Source of the DNA: CAYYSY01 sp964474355
GTDB taxonomy: Bacteria; Myxococcota_A; UBA9160; UBA4427
Reading direction: 5' to 3'
Length of the DNA stretch: 64,000 nucleotides
Assembly: GCA_964474355.1 (NCBI GenBank)
Contig: CAYYSY010000312.1
Location: 1 to 64,000, forward strand
Shown: positions 16,636-25,925 of the stretch, piece by piece
Layout of the letters: every line of letters starts with the position of its first letter
How positions within the stretch are numbered: the stretch's first letter is position 1
Program-made: the position numbers and the translations under genes
The notes under the pieces: generated by a model
The model's input: the letters and a program-made list of their open reading frames with translations, nothing else
Told to the model about the DNA's origin: nothing
Database searches by the model: none

Positions 16636-17675
16636 GCACGATCCTCAAGGCGCTCAAGAAGCTCGAGCACGACAAGCAGGTCGACGCCGCGCAAAGCCGC
16701 GCCCACGATCCGCTCGCGCCCGCCCCCGAGCCGATGGTGGCGCCCAGGCCAGAGCCCGAGGGCGAGTGGCGGGGACTGTGGGGGCTGATCGCCGGAGTCG
16801 CCGCCCTGTTCTGTGTGGGTGTCGGGTTCGGCGTCTATACCCTTTCGCGCGACGAGGGCGGCTCTGCCTCGACGCCCGCCGTGGCGGCTGCGCCCGGCGC
16901 GGGTGGAGGCATGGTGCTCGCGGCGCCGGCCCGGCCGGACTTCCACCGCATGCCGCCGGTCGCGGGCGTCGAGCCGGTGGGCGCCGGCTCGGGCGCAACG
17001 TCTCCTCGTTCTTCACAGCCGACGCGGCTCGCTGCGGCCTCGTCGGCGCCAGACCCGTGGGAGGAGGCGGCCACGGCCACGACCACGAATTCGGCGTCAC
17101 CCGACGCGGCCGCCCGCCCGCCGGACCGGCCTGCGACGCCCGTCGTCGCTGCCCCGCCTCCGACTCGGGCTCCGTCCAGCCCGACGCCGGCCGCATCCAC
17201 GGCGCCGCCCGCTGCGTCGCGCACGGCCCCCTCGCCGGTCGCCCCTTCGACGCAGGCGTCGCGCGATGTGCCGGAGCCGTCGGGCGTACCCATCGCCGCG
17301 CTTCCCGTCATCGACCTGCCCGAGGAAGAGCCGCCTGCGGCCGTGTCGGCGCCCCCCGAGCCCGCGGCGTCCGTTCCCGCCGAGCCCGCGCCGGAGTCGA
17401 GCGCCGCGGCGGTCGCAGAGGTGCCGGCTCGTCCCGGTCTCGGGAACGTCGTCGTGAGTGACGCGGCCGAGCGCGTCGACGTGAAGGTGCTGAAGACGGT
17501 CTGGCACCCGAAGCCCGACCGGCGCTCGGCTCGGCTCGAGCTCTCGAATCGCGAGAGCCCCGTCGAGGTCCACGAGTCGGATCTGGTGGAGGGCTACGTG
17601 GTGGAGGAGATCACGCCTTCGAAGGTCCTGCTCTCGAAGGACGGCGTGACGCTCACGCGACGCGTAGGGGACTGA
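16632..17675 (+). CDS. gspB: General secretion pathway protein B-like, partner of GspA
   Basis: 347 aa. The N-terminal STILKALKKLEHDKQ is the standard cytoplasmic GspB start. One transmembrane helix (~48-70) follows. A long Ala/Pro/Ser-rich linker (~75-270) spans the periplasm. The last ~70 residues (VKVLKTVWHPKPDRRS...) are the GspB C-terminal beta domain that assists secretin insertion. It is translationally coupled to gspA. No other gsp core gene lies in the window, so the rest of the type II system must be elsewhere. Confidence 0.88.
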   Translation: MSTILKALKKLEHDKQVDAAQSRAHDPLAPAPEPMVAPRPEPEGEWRGLWGLIAGVAALFCVGVGFGVYTLSRDEGGSASTPAVAAAPGAGGGMVLAAPARPDFHRMPPVAGVEPVGAGSGATSPRSSQPTRLAAASSAPDPWEEAATATTTNSASPDAAARPPDRPATPVVAAPPPTRAPSSPTPAASTAPPAASRTAPSPVAPSTQASRDVPEPSGVPIAALPVIDLPEEEPPAAVSAPPEPAASVPAEPAPESSAAAVAEVPARPGLGNVVVSDAAERVDVKVLKTVWHPKPDRRSARLELSNRESPVEVHESDLVEGYVVEEITPSKVLLSKDGVTLTRRVGD

Positions 17676-17732
17676 AGCAAGCGGGGCCTCGAGCGACGCG
17701 TGGGGCGCTCAGCGGAGCGGTGTCTCGCCCGT

Positions 17733-18680
17733 TCAGGCGGATCGCACCTCGCCCTGTCGCTCGTCGCACGGTGACACTTCGTCGGGCTCGTTCTCGCGCA
17801 GCGAGATCGTGCCGTTCGACGTCCGCAGCCGGATCGGTGCGCCGCCGCGTCCGAGGCGACCGCGCACCCGGCCGCCCGGCTCCTCGCCACCGCCAGTGCC
17901 GCCGAGATCGAAGTCGCTGCGGATCACGCCGTTGTCGACGCGCACGTCGACCTCGGCGTCGGAATCAGCGGGCAGCTCGAGCACGATTCGTCCGTTGCTC
18001 GTGGCGAGGCTCACACCCTCGCGGGCGAGCTCGTGCAGGTGCGCATGGATCAGACCGTTCGACGTGCTGGCGTCGAGGGGACCGCGATGATCGCCCACCT
18101 GGATCTTGCCGTTGCTCGAGCGTGCGATCAGTCGACCCACGGTGCAGCCGCACACGACCTTTGCGTTCGCCGTCGTGATGTCGACGTCACCGACGACGTC
18201 GTCGACGCGCACCGAGCCATTGCTCGACTGCGCGTGGAAGGCGCAGCGCAGACCCTGCACGCAGAGCTTGCCGTTGGAGGTCTGCGCGTGGACCTCGAGG
18301 CCGCGGGGTACGCAGATGTCGAGGTCGGCGGTGCCGTGGCGGTTCCAGCGGCGCGGAATCACGACCTCGAGCTCGAGCACGCCGTTCACGACGTTCTGGT
18401 CGAGGCCGATCGAGTCGAGCAGGTCGCCCGCGGCCTCACTGCACTCGGCGCGCGCGTGCTTGCGTGCGCGCACGTAGATGTCGTCGCGGTCCTCGCCCAC
18501 GATGCGGATCTTGCCGTTGGCGTTGAGCACGTCCATGCGTCGGCCCGACGGCATGGTGAGGGTCATCTCGATGTCGGCATGCGCGCTCTCGCTCCAGGGG
18601 ATGCCGGAGAGGAGGCTGCGCAGGAACCCGCCGAAGCCGGTCCGTGATTCGCGCTCGTCGTTTTTCGAGTCGGTGTCCAT
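17733..18680 (-). CDS. DUF4097-like beta-repeat protein
   Basis: 315 aa from ATG 18680. No signal peptide is visible. From about residue 60 on it is built of short beta repeats with a recurring S/T-S-N-G-x-I/V motif (SNGKL, SNGSV, SNGKI, SNGLI, SNGRI, SNGTI), typical of DUF4097/DUF4098 adhesin-like right-handed beta solenoids. A His/Cys-containing stretch (RKHARAECSEA) lies near 80. Members are often linked to envelope-stress or anti-sigma systems, but nothing adjacent supports that. The gene is convergent with gspB. Confidence 0.65.
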   Translation of the reverse strand: MDTDSKNDERESRTGFGGFLRSLLSGIPWSESAHADIEMTLTMPSGRRMDVLNANGKIRIVGEDRDDIYVRARKHARAECSEAAGDLLDSIGLDQNVVNGVLELEVVIPRRWNRHGTADLDICVPRGLEVHAQTSNGKLCVQGLRCAFHAQSSNGSVRVDDVVGDVDITTANAKVVCGCTVGRLIARSSNGKIQVGDHRGPLDASTSNGLIHAHLHELAREGVSLATSNGRIVLELPADSDAEVDVRVDNGVIRSDFDLGGTGGGEEPGGRVRGRLGRGGAPIRLRTSNGTISLRENEPDEVSPCDERQGEVRSA

Positions 18681-18778
18681 GTGGCTATCGACGCCGAGCG
18701 ACGGGGTGCGGCCGCTGCCTCGCATCGCGCCGCCCTGCGTGCGCGCACCCGCTCATGGGCTCGCGCACGAGGTTGGCG

Positions 18779-19552
18779 TCAATGGAAGCTCGGTGGTCCC
18801 CGGCGTTCGTCCTCCCAACGCTTGCGCCGCTCTTCGTCGTGCGCGACGCGGATGCGTTGTCGCATCCGGTAGCGCTTCCAGCGGTGCTTGAGGGATTGCA
18901 GAGTGGGCGCCCCAGGTGTGCGTCCTTCGCGGACGAGGTAGATCCAGCCGACGAGCGCGCCGCCGGCGTGACCGACGTGGCTGACGTTCGAGGGTCCGAT
19001 CAGGAAGTCCATCGCGAGGATCAGCGGTACGAGCCAGAACGCCTTGATCGGCATCGGCGGGAAGAGCAGCATGATCGTGCGGTCGGGCCAGGTGAAGCTG
19101 TAGGCGATCATGATGCCCATGACGGCGCCCGAGGCGCCGAGCGTGGGCATGTTGATGATGTAGTCGGAGAACCCGACGAGATAGGGCACGAAAGGCATCG
19201 TCGCGATCAGCACACCGGCGCCAACGCCGCAGACGAGGTAGTAGCGGAGGAAGCGCTGGTCACCCCAGACGAGCGCCAGTGGCGAGCCGAACATCCACAG
19301 CATCAGCATGTTGAAGATGATGTGGAGAGGTGACCCGATGCTGTGCAGCCACATGTACGTGAAGGGCCGCCAGATCTGTAGCTCGAGCCAGACGTTGATC
19401 GGCGCCACGACGCCGAGGTCCGTCACGTCGATGCCGCGCCCGGCCGTCGCGATCTGGGCGATGAACACCAGACCGTTGGCGATGAGCAACGTCTTGATGA
19501 TGTCGGGGGTGACCGGCGGCCCGAAGCCGAGCTGGGATCCACGTCCGTACAC
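18779..19552 (-). CDS. Rhomboid-family intramembrane serine protease
   Basis: 257 aa with six predicted transmembrane helices. The catalytic Ser141 sits in GASG and His195 in GHAGG. The conserved HxxxN of helix 2 is His77/Asn81 (LHIIFNMLMLW), and an N-terminal WRPFTYMWLH precedes it. A basic, charged C-terminal tail (~215-257) lies in the cytoplasm. It would cleave transmembrane substrates in the inner membrane; no partner is suggested by context. GTG start, with GGAG about 11 nt upstream. Confidence 0.9.
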   Translation of the reverse strand: MYGRGSQLGFGPPVTPDIIKTLLIANGLVFIAQIATAGRGIDVTDLGVVAPINVWLELQIWRPFTYMWLHSIGSPLHIIFNMLMLWMFGSPLALVWGDQRFLRYYLVCGVGAGVLIATMPFVPYLVGFSDYIINMPTLGASGAVMGIMIAYSFTWPDRTIMLLFPPMPIKAFWLVPLILAMDFLIGPSNVSHVGHAGGALVGWIYLVREGRTPGAPTLQSLKHRWKRYRMRQRIRVAHDEERRKRWEDERRGPPSFH

Positions 19553-19925
19553 GTTCGAGGTTGCTCCTTTTCCGACCGGGTTGGACCGACGTCATACTCG
19601 ACTCGCCGTGCAACGCTCGCGTCGCGTGTCGAATCGTTTGATCGGTCACTCGAGCGCAGCAGGCGAGCACGGTGTGTCGCTGACTGCGCGATTCATGCAT
19701 GCGACCCGGGTCCAGGTGCACTCACTCTGGGTCCGAGGTCGTCCAACCGGGCCGGCGGGATGGGCGCGGGATCCCGTCGAACGCCGAAAACCTTAGGAAT
19801 CTTGGGGGTTTCAGTCAACGCCACACGATTGCTGCAGAAACCCTTCACGAATGTCGGAATCGGCTGCGTTGCGCGGGAGCCGCCGAGAGGCACGGCCCCC
19901 GGGTGCTCGGGCTTGGGGCAGGCTC
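19553..19925 (-). promoter_or_regulatory. 373-bp gene-free stretch with a probable sigma70-type promoter for the rhomboid gene
   Basis: Reading the minus strand, TTGACT (complement of 19813-19818) and TAAGGT (complement of 19790-19795) are exactly 17 bp apart in a locally AT-richer patch, pointing at the rhomboid gene 240 bp away. The patch also carries CTGAAACCCCC...GATTCC, which resembles a sequence upstream of the 43.7-kb gene. The remainder (19830-19925) shows nothing I can name. Confidence 0.4.
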
Positions 19926-20465
19926 CTAGGAGCGCGTCAGCAGGCCCCTGCGTTTCGCGGCCTTCACCAGGGCGACGATGCTCTTGCCGTCCACCATCTG
20001 CCCGCTCCAGATGAGCTCGAGGGCGGCGCCGAGAGGCATCGGTACCAGCTCGATGACCTCGTCACTGTCGAGGCGCTGGGTGGCGGGCTCGAGTCGGCTC
20101 GCCTCGAAGAGATGGATGCGCTCGTCGGTGAAGCCTGGCGTCGTCAGGATCGAGCCGAGCGACACGATCTCGCCGGCGCGATAGCCGGTCTCCTCCTCGA
20201 GCTCGCGGGCGGCGCACACGTCGGGCGCCTCGCCCGGGTCGAGCTTGCCGGCCGGCACCTCCCAGATCGTGCCGCCCGCGGCGTACCGGTACTGCTGGAT
20301 CAGCAGCACCTCGGTCTCCGAGAGGAAGGGCACCACCGCCGATGCGCCGGGGTGCCGGATGACGTCGAGGGTCGTGCGCTGCCCGTTCGGCAGCACCACC
20401 TCTTCGGACACGAGCTTCAGCCAGTCGGCGGACTTCCTCACCGGCGGCTCGGCGTCGTCGGTCAT
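19926..20465 (-). CDS. Nudix hydrolase, ADP-ribose pyrophosphatase type
   Basis: 179 aa from ATG 20465, preceded by GGAGGA at ideal distance. The Nudix box runs from Gly73 to Gly94 with E79, R87-E88 and E91-E92 in place. The upstream WEVPAGKLDPGE and downstream LTTPGFTDERIHLF are hallmarks of the NudF/ADP-ribose pyrophosphatase group, which hydrolyses ADP-ribose to AMP and ribose 5-phosphate in the cytoplasm. Divergent from the hydrolase gene at 20613. Confidence 0.88.
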   Translation of the reverse strand: MTDDAEPPVRKSADWLKLVSEEVVLPNGQRTTLDVIRHPGASAVVPFLSETEVLLIQQYRYAAGGTIWEVPAGKLDPGEAPDVCAARELEEETGYRAGEIVSLGSILTTPGFTDERIHLFEASRLEPATQRLDSDEVIELVPMPLGAALELIWSGQMVDGKSIVALVKAAKRRGLLTRS

Positions 20466-20612
20466 CGTTGCTCCTCCCATGCAGCCAGGCGCATCGCGCC
20501 GCGCGCTTCGCGAGCACGGTGTAGCGCGGCCCGGTGCCCGCCGCGTCATGCGGAATGACGCAGCGAGTGATCTATGTTGGGCGCGCCCGCAGTCGAGCCA
20601 ACGGAGAGCCCC

Positions 20613-21263
20613 ATGCCGAGAGTCTTCGAACAGCCCGCGACCATCGCGCTCCCCGACGACGCGCTCGGCGAGGGCGCCGCGCTCGAGGGCCTGCTGATCC
20701 CCGCCCCGTCGCTGCCCGACTGCGCCGGCGGCATCGTCGCCGCACCGCATCCCCTGATGGGCGGCAGCATGGACTCGCCCGTCGTCACCGAGATGGCCTT
20801 CGCCCTCGACAAGGCCGGTGTCGCGAGCCTGCGCTTCAACTGGCGGGGCGTTGGCGGCAGCGCCGGCGCGCCGAGCGGCGACGACGCGGATGCCGACGTC
20901 GACTTCGCAGCATCACTCGCCTTCCTGCGCGACACGGTGCACGGGCCCGTGCTCGCGATGGGGTACTCGTTCGGCGCGGCCACGGCGCTGCGCGCGACGC
21001 AGGAGGCGCCGGCGCTGCGGCGCCTCGTGCTCGTCGCCCCGCCGCCTTCGCTCATCGACGCGGCGCTGCTCGAGAGCTTCGACGGCCCGATCCTCATGGT
21101 GGCGGGCGACGCCGACCGCTTCGTCGAGGTCGACGTGCTCGCCCAGTGGGCGGCCGAGCGCGACGGCGCGCGCCTCGAGGTGCTCGAGGGCGCCGATCAC
21201 TTCTTCATGATGCACCTGGGCGAGCTGCGCCGCGTGCTGGATGGATGGCTCGAGTCGAGCTGA
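20613..21263 (+). CDS. Small alpha/beta hydrolase (COG2945-like)
   Basis: 216 aa from ATG 20613 with GGAGAG upstream. The order of motifs is PHPLMGGSMDSPVV (oxyanion side), RFNWRGVGGSAG, nucleophile elbow GYSFGAA, acid in VAGDADRFV and catalytic His in GADHFF. This arrangement matches the small COG2945 alpha/beta hydrolases. The substrate is unknown. Convergent with the histidine kinase gene 17 bp downstream. Confidence 0.8.
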   Translation: MPRVFEQPATIALPDDALGEGAALEGLLIPAPSLPDCAGGIVAAPHPLMGGSMDSPVVTEMAFALDKAGVASLRFNWRGVGGSAGAPSGDDADADVDFAASLAFLRDTVHGPVLAMGYSFGAATALRATQEAPALRRLVLVAPPPSLIDAALLESFDGPILMVAGDADRFVEVDVLAQWAAERDGARLEVLEGADHFFMMHLGELRRVLDGWLESS

Positions 21264-21280
21264 GCGCGCGACCGCGGCCT

Positions 21281-22705
21281 TCAGTCCCCGGCGATCGGCA
21301 GGCGCAGCACGAAGCGCGCGCCGCCGTCGGCGCCCTGGGCCACGAAGAGACGGCCGCCTGCCTCCTCGGCGAGGCGACGAGAGATCGCGAGACCGAGCCC
21401 GCCCGGAGCGTCGGGGCGGCTCGAGTGGAACGGCTCGAAGACGAGCTCGCGGTCGACCTCGGCGATGCCGGGGCCGTCGTCCTCGACCCAGATCTCGACG
21501 TGGGCCGGGCCACCGTTCTGCGAGCGGCGCCGGGCGGTGATGCGGACCGCGCCGCCCTCCGCGCAGGCCTCGATGGCGTTGACGCAGAGGTTCAGCAGCA
21601 CCTGCCGCAGCGCGTCGGGTGAGAGCGCCGCGGCGCCGAACATCGGGTCGACGGGGATCGCGGTGAGCGTGACGCCCGCCTCCCGCGCGCGGTGCGCGAG
21701 CAGCTGCTCGAGGGCCGCGAGCGCATGGGAGACGTCGGCGTCGTCGGGTCGCTCCCCCGCCGGCCCGGGCCGGGCGTGGGCGAGCACCTCGTCGAGCAGC
21801 CGCTCGAGCCGGAAGACCTCGTCGAGCACGAGCCCTCGGAACGAGTCGTGGAAGTCGGCGTCGTCGAGGCGCTCGGGCAGGAGCTCGAGGAAGGTCTTGA
21901 TCGAGACGAGCGGATTGCGGACCTCGTGGATCACCTCAGCGACGAGTGAGCCGAGCAGCGCGAGGCGGTCCAGGCGCTTGACCGCGTCATCGAGCTCGCT
22001 CATCCGCGTCACGGTGCGGTCGCGCTCGAGGGGCGCTGCGAGGCTCTCGGCCAGCGCGTCGAGCCGGGCGAGGCTGCGCGGGCGCACGCGGCCGAGCAGA
22101 TCGCGTTCGCCACCGACGAGGAGCAGGAGCCCAGGAGCGGCGGCGCTCTCGGCAGTCCCGGTGCCGCCGGACCGCGTGAGGGCCCGCACCGCCGTGAATC
22201 CGGTGCGCTGGGAGAAGAGGCGCGCCACCTCGGGCAGGGTGGGCTCGCCGAGGTCGATCGCACCGCGCTGCCGCCAGAGGAGCGCCAGCTCGCCGCGCTC
22301 GGGCGGCTTCGGCACGCCGGTTCGCGCGAACGACGCGAGCGGGCGGGCCTCGAGCTCCGTGTCGTCGCGCTTCAGGATCAGGCCTACATCGAGGCCGAGC
22401 GACTCGCAGGCCGCGTGCAGCGCCTGTTGGCAGACGACCTGGAGATCGTCTTCGGGCTCGCGCCTCGGTCGCGCCGCGGTCCGGGGCTCGAGTACGTCCT
22501 GGCGTGTGCGCGGCCTGGTACCGGCCAGCTTCGACTCGTGCGCCGCGTGGCGAGGCTCGCCGCCTCGGTCGTCCGGCGGCTCGGCCAGATCGTCCGGCGC
22601 CGGAAATACCGCGTCGATGAGCGCACGAGGCGAACGATCGCGCGTGCGCCGACGTGCCGGTACGCGCGCCGGGTGCGTCCCCGGGCCCAGGTCTTCATCC
22701 CCCAT
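21281..22705 (-). CDS. Soluble sensor histidine kinase
   Basis: 474 aa with no transmembrane helix. An Arg/Pro-rich N-terminal ~85 residues of no recognisable fold precedes a GAF-like sensory region (~90-230). The HisKA domain carries phospho-acceptor His260 in EVIHEVRNP. An HATPase domain has LCVNAIEAC (N box), DDGPGI (G1) and GGLGLAISRRL (G2). It is an NtrB-like cytosolic kinase. The nearest response regulator, at 26931, is 4 kb away on the other strand; pairing is only a possibility. Confidence 0.88.
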   Translation of the reverse strand: MGDEDLGPGTHPARVPARRRTRDRSPRALIDAVFPAPDDLAEPPDDRGGEPRHAAHESKLAGTRPRTRQDVLEPRTAARPRREPEDDLQVVCQQALHAACESLGLDVGLILKRDDTELEARPLASFARTGVPKPPERGELALLWRQRGAIDLGEPTLPEVARLFSQRTGFTAVRALTRSGGTGTAESAAAPGLLLLVGGERDLLGRVRPRSLARLDALAESLAAPLERDRTVTRMSELDDAVKRLDRLALLGSLVAEVIHEVRNPLVSIKTFLELLPERLDDADFHDSFRGLVLDEVFRLERLLDEVLAHARPGPAGERPDDADVSHALAALEQLLAHRAREAGVTLTAIPVDPMFGAAALSPDALRQVLLNLCVNAIEACAEGGAVRITARRRSQNGGPAHVEIWVEDDGPGIAEVDRELVFEPFHSSRPDAPGGLGLAISRRLAEEAGGRLFVAQGADGGARFVLRLPIAGD

Positions 22706-22778
22706 GGTCGGGTTGCTATCGCGCTGGGCGTGCGTCTGTCAAGGTGGCGCGTCGTTCGCCCCTCATCGGGGTGCCCGC

Positions 22779-25667
22779 TCAGAACAGGTCTTCGCGCAGC
22801 GCCTCTTCGGCGTCCGTGGCGGTCGTGCGGTCGCTGAGCGTCCGATCGGGCTGGGTGCCGGCGACGAAGGGCTGGAAGTACGCGTTGAGCGAGGTCGTGT
22901 CGGCGATGAGCCCGGTGTCGCGGTCGATGCGCGCGAAGACGATGTTCTCGTCGGGCACGTCGAAGTCGCGAATCGGCATGCCCCGGAGCGCCACCTTCAT
23001 GTAGTCGCCCCAGATCGGCAGCGCGGCACCCGCACCGGTCTCGCCCCAGCCGAGCACGGTGTTGTCGTCGTGGCCGACCCAGACACCGGTCACGATCTCG
23101 GGCGAGAAGCCCATGAACCAGGCGTCGCCCTGCTCGTTGGTCGTGCCCGTCTTGCCGGCGAGCGGCCGGCCGAGCTTCTTGAGCCGCTGTCCGGTCCCCT
23201 CCTGGACCACGGCCCGGAGCAGGTCGCACATGAGGTAGGCCTGGGCCTCCGAGATGATCTCGTCGGTGGGCATGATCTCGGCGTCGGGATAGACCGCGAG
23301 GTCGTCGATCGAGACCGTTCGTACCGAAGCGGCGGCGCGCACGTCGTCGGCGCCCGCCGCGAAGCCCGCGGCCAGTGGCCGCAGCACGGGCGGCGGCGGC
23401 GGGCCGAGCGGCACGTCCTCGAGCAGCACGGTGCCATCGGACGCGGTCACCTTCGTGATGAAGCGCGGCAGCACGCGCTTGCCGTGGTTGGGGAAGACGG
23501 CGTACGCGGTGGTGAGCTCGAGCAGGGTGACCGAGCTCGAGCCGAGGGCTAGCGAGAGGTCGCGCGAGAGCGGTGACTGGATGCCGAGGCGGCGCGCGTA
23601 GTCGATCACATAGTCGACGCCGACCTCGCGGAACAGGTGCACCGTGGCGTTGTTGACCGACTTCTTCAGCGCGTTGCGAAGCGGCATCGGGCCGTAGAAG
23701 CGCCGGCCGTAGTTGCGCGGCGCCCACACGAAGCCGGACACCGGATCGGTGTAGACCACCGGGCGGTCGACGACCTCGGACACCGGTGTGTAGTCGCGGG
23801 CGAGCGCTGCGCCGTAGATGAAGGGCTTGAAGGCGGAGCCCGGCTGGCGCTTCGCCTGGGTGGCGCGGTTGAACTCGCTCTGCTCGTAGTCGTAGCCGCC
23901 GACGAGCGCGAGCACGTCGCCGGTGTCGACCTCCATCGAGAGCAGCGAGCCCTGCACGACCGGCACCTGATGGAGGTCGAGCCTCGCGACCGGCAGCTCG
24001 ATCAGCGGCTCCGGCAGCGCTTCTTCGGCTGCGAGCGTCGCGAGCTCGTCGGGGCCGATCGCGGGGTCGTAGATCGGGCGCAGCTCGGGCTCGGTGCGCT
24101 CGTCGTCTTCGATCTCTTCCGGTGTGAGATCGGGCAGGCGGACGAACCTGGCCACGTCGCCCACTTTCACGATCCAGTCGATACGCTTGACCGCGACCCG
24201 GCGACGCATGGGGTTCGGCTCGCGCGCCCAGTCGACGTCGTCCAGCGCCAGGGTGCCCGTGAGCCCCTGGCCGAGCGCGACCTTCGCCATCTCGGCCTTG
24301 CGGTCGACCTCGACGACGACGCCGAGGATCGGCTCGTCGAAGGGCACGTCGAGGGCGATGGGTTCGGGCTCGGGCGGCAGCAGCGGCGGGGACCCGGCGT
24401 CGGCGGTCTGGGCTTCGGCCTCGGCTTCGGTCCGGGGCTCGGCTTCGGCATTCGCCTGGGCGTCGCCGGCGGAGGGCTCGCTCTCGCCCTCGGCTCCGGC
24501 CGCGTCGCTCGGCGCTGTGTCGACGTCGGCGATGGCCGTCTCGGCGCTCTCGCCCGCGTGCTCTACATCGCCTTCGCCCGGCGTCCACTCGATGCCGAGA
24601 TCCTCGGCGAGGATCCCGACGTAGAGCTCGGCGTTCTCCTCACCCGCCTCGGCCACGGCCGCGTCGATCTCGCCGGCCTTCGCCGTGCGCAGCACGCCCC
24701 GGTAGCCCTGGCGATGATCGTGGGCCTCGAGCCCGCGGCGTACCGCCTCGACGGCGGTCAGCTGCAGATCGAGGTCGAGGGTCGTCTCGATCGTGAGCCC
24801 GCCCTCGAGGACGACGTCGCCGCCGAGCCGCTCGTAGAGATAGCGGCGCACCAGCTCGGTGAAGTGGGCGGACGGGCCGTAGTGCTCGGCCTCCGGCGGC
24901 TGGGCGAGCTCGGGCAGATCGACCAGCGCTGCGGCGTACGTGCTGCGGTCGATGATGCCGTCGTCGACCATGCGGCCCAGCACGTAGCGTCGCCGCCTCT
25001 CGGCCGACTCGGGGTTGCGATAGGGCGAGTACTCGCTCGGTCGCTGCGGCAGGCCGGCCAGCAGCGCCGCCTCGCTCACGCCGATCTCGCGCACGCTCTT
25101 GCCGAAGTAGGTGCGCGCCGCCTCCTCGATCCCCCAGGCGCCCTGACCGAAGTAGATCTGGTTCAGATAGAGGTAGAGGATCTCCTCCTTCGTGAACCGC
25201 TTCTCGATGTCACGGGCGAGGAACATCTCGCGGATCTTGCGGCGGTAGGTCTTCTCGGGGGAGAGCAGCAGGCTTTTCACCATCTGCTGGGTGATCGTCG
25301 AGGCGCCCTGGCCCTTGGCGTCGCCCGAGAGCAGGTTCGAGAGCGCGGCGCGGATGATGCCGCGGTAGTCGAGGCCCTCGTGCTCGAAGAACGAGCCGTC
25401 CTCGGCAGCCACGAACGCAAGCTGGACGTGCTTCGGGATGTCTTCGATGGGAACGAGCCGCCGGCGCTCTTCGTAGAACTCGCCGATCGGGCGACCATGC
25501 CGGTCGAGCACGACCGACGTGCGCGTGGGCTCGTAGTCCTCGATCCGGTGCAGGTCGGGCAGATCGCTGAGGAACGCGTCGTAGAACCACCACGCGCCCC
25601 CTGCGACGCCAACGGCGAGCAGTAGGACGAGGCCGAGCAGGGCTCGAAGCACCCTGGACCTGTTCAT
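22779..25667 (-). CDS. mrcA: Penicillin-binding protein 1A, bifunctional peptidoglycan synthase
   Basis: 962 aa, longer than typical PBP1A. A cytoplasmic Arg-rich start and a transmembrane helix (~8-27) lead to the GT51 glycosyltransferase domain with catalytic Glu89 in AAEDGSFFEHEG and QGASTITQQ. The transpeptidase domain has Ser611 in GSAFKP (SxxK), SVNN and Lys839 in KTGTTNEQ. Between them the OB-like region carries an acidic Ala/Glu/Asp/Pro insertion of about 90 residues (~350-440). It polymerises and cross-links peptidoglycan in the periplasm. Confidence 0.93.
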   Translation of the reverse strand: MNRSRVLRALLGLVLLLAVGVAGGAWWFYDAFLSDLPDLHRIEDYEPTRTSVVLDRHGRPIGEFYEERRRLVPIEDIPKHVQLAFVAAEDGSFFEHEGLDYRGIIRAALSNLLSGDAKGQGASTITQQMVKSLLLSPEKTYRRKIREMFLARDIEKRFTKEEILYLYLNQIYFGQGAWGIEEAARTYFGKSVREIGVSEAALLAGLPQRPSEYSPYRNPESAERRRRYVLGRMVDDGIIDRSTYAAALVDLPELAQPPEAEHYGPSAHFTELVRRYLYERLGGDVVLEGGLTIETTLDLDLQLTAVEAVRRGLEAHDHRQGYRGVLRTAKAGEIDAAVAEAGEENAELYVGILAEDLGIEWTPGEGDVEHAGESAETAIADVDTAPSDAAGAEGESEPSAGDAQANAEAEPRTEAEAEAQTADAGSPPLLPPEPEPIALDVPFDEPILGVVVEVDRKAEMAKVALGQGLTGTLALDDVDWAREPNPMRRRVAVKRIDWIVKVGDVARFVRLPDLTPEEIEDDERTEPELRPIYDPAIGPDELATLAAEEALPEPLIELPVARLDLHQVPVVQGSLLSMEVDTGDVLALVGGYDYEQSEFNRATQAKRQPGSAFKPFIYGAALARDYTPVSEVVDRPVVYTDPVSGFVWAPRNYGRRFYGPMPLRNALKKSVNNATVHLFREVGVDYVIDYARRLGIQSPLSRDLSLALGSSSVTLLELTTAYAVFPNHGKRVLPRFITKVTASDGTVLLEDVPLGPPPPPVLRPLAAGFAAGADDVRAAASVRTVSIDDLAVYPDAEIMPTDEIISEAQAYLMCDLLRAVVQEGTGQRLKKLGRPLAGKTGTTNEQGDAWFMGFSPEIVTGVWVGHDDNTVLGWGETGAGAALPIWGDYMKVALRGMPIRDFDVPDENIVFARIDRDTGLIADTTSLNAYFQPFVAGTQPDRTLSDRTTATDAEEALREDLF

Positions 25668-25698
25668 TGCGTCGAATACCCCAAGAGTGGCCGAAACC

Positions 25699-25751
25699 TA
25701 GCCCGGATGATGCGCTTCTGCCCCGACTCGGGGGCCGCGCGAAGCGTGCCG
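25699..25751. repeat. Half-copy of the AGCCCGGATGAT repeat followed by a hairpin
   Basis: TAGCCCGGATGAT at 25699-25711 equals the outer end of the palindromic element at 30816-30994. It is followed by GCGCTTC...GAAGCG enclosing CCCCGA/TCGGGG, a strong stem-loop. It lies in the 258-bp spacer between the divergent PBP1A and gshB genes. The second arm of the element is missing, so this looks like a remnant or an independent structured site. Confidence 0.35.
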
Positions 25752-25925
25752 ACGGGCGGGTGATCGGTGTAGCGTCTCGGCGCGCCGGGCATCCGAGATC
25801 GGGTGTCGCGACACGGCCGGGCTCGCCGGATCGGATGGACGCCGCATCGTGCGCCGGTCCGGATCCCCCCGACCCCGACCTGCGCGTGACCCTCTCCGAA
25901 CCCGACGCCCACCAGGATGTTCCCC

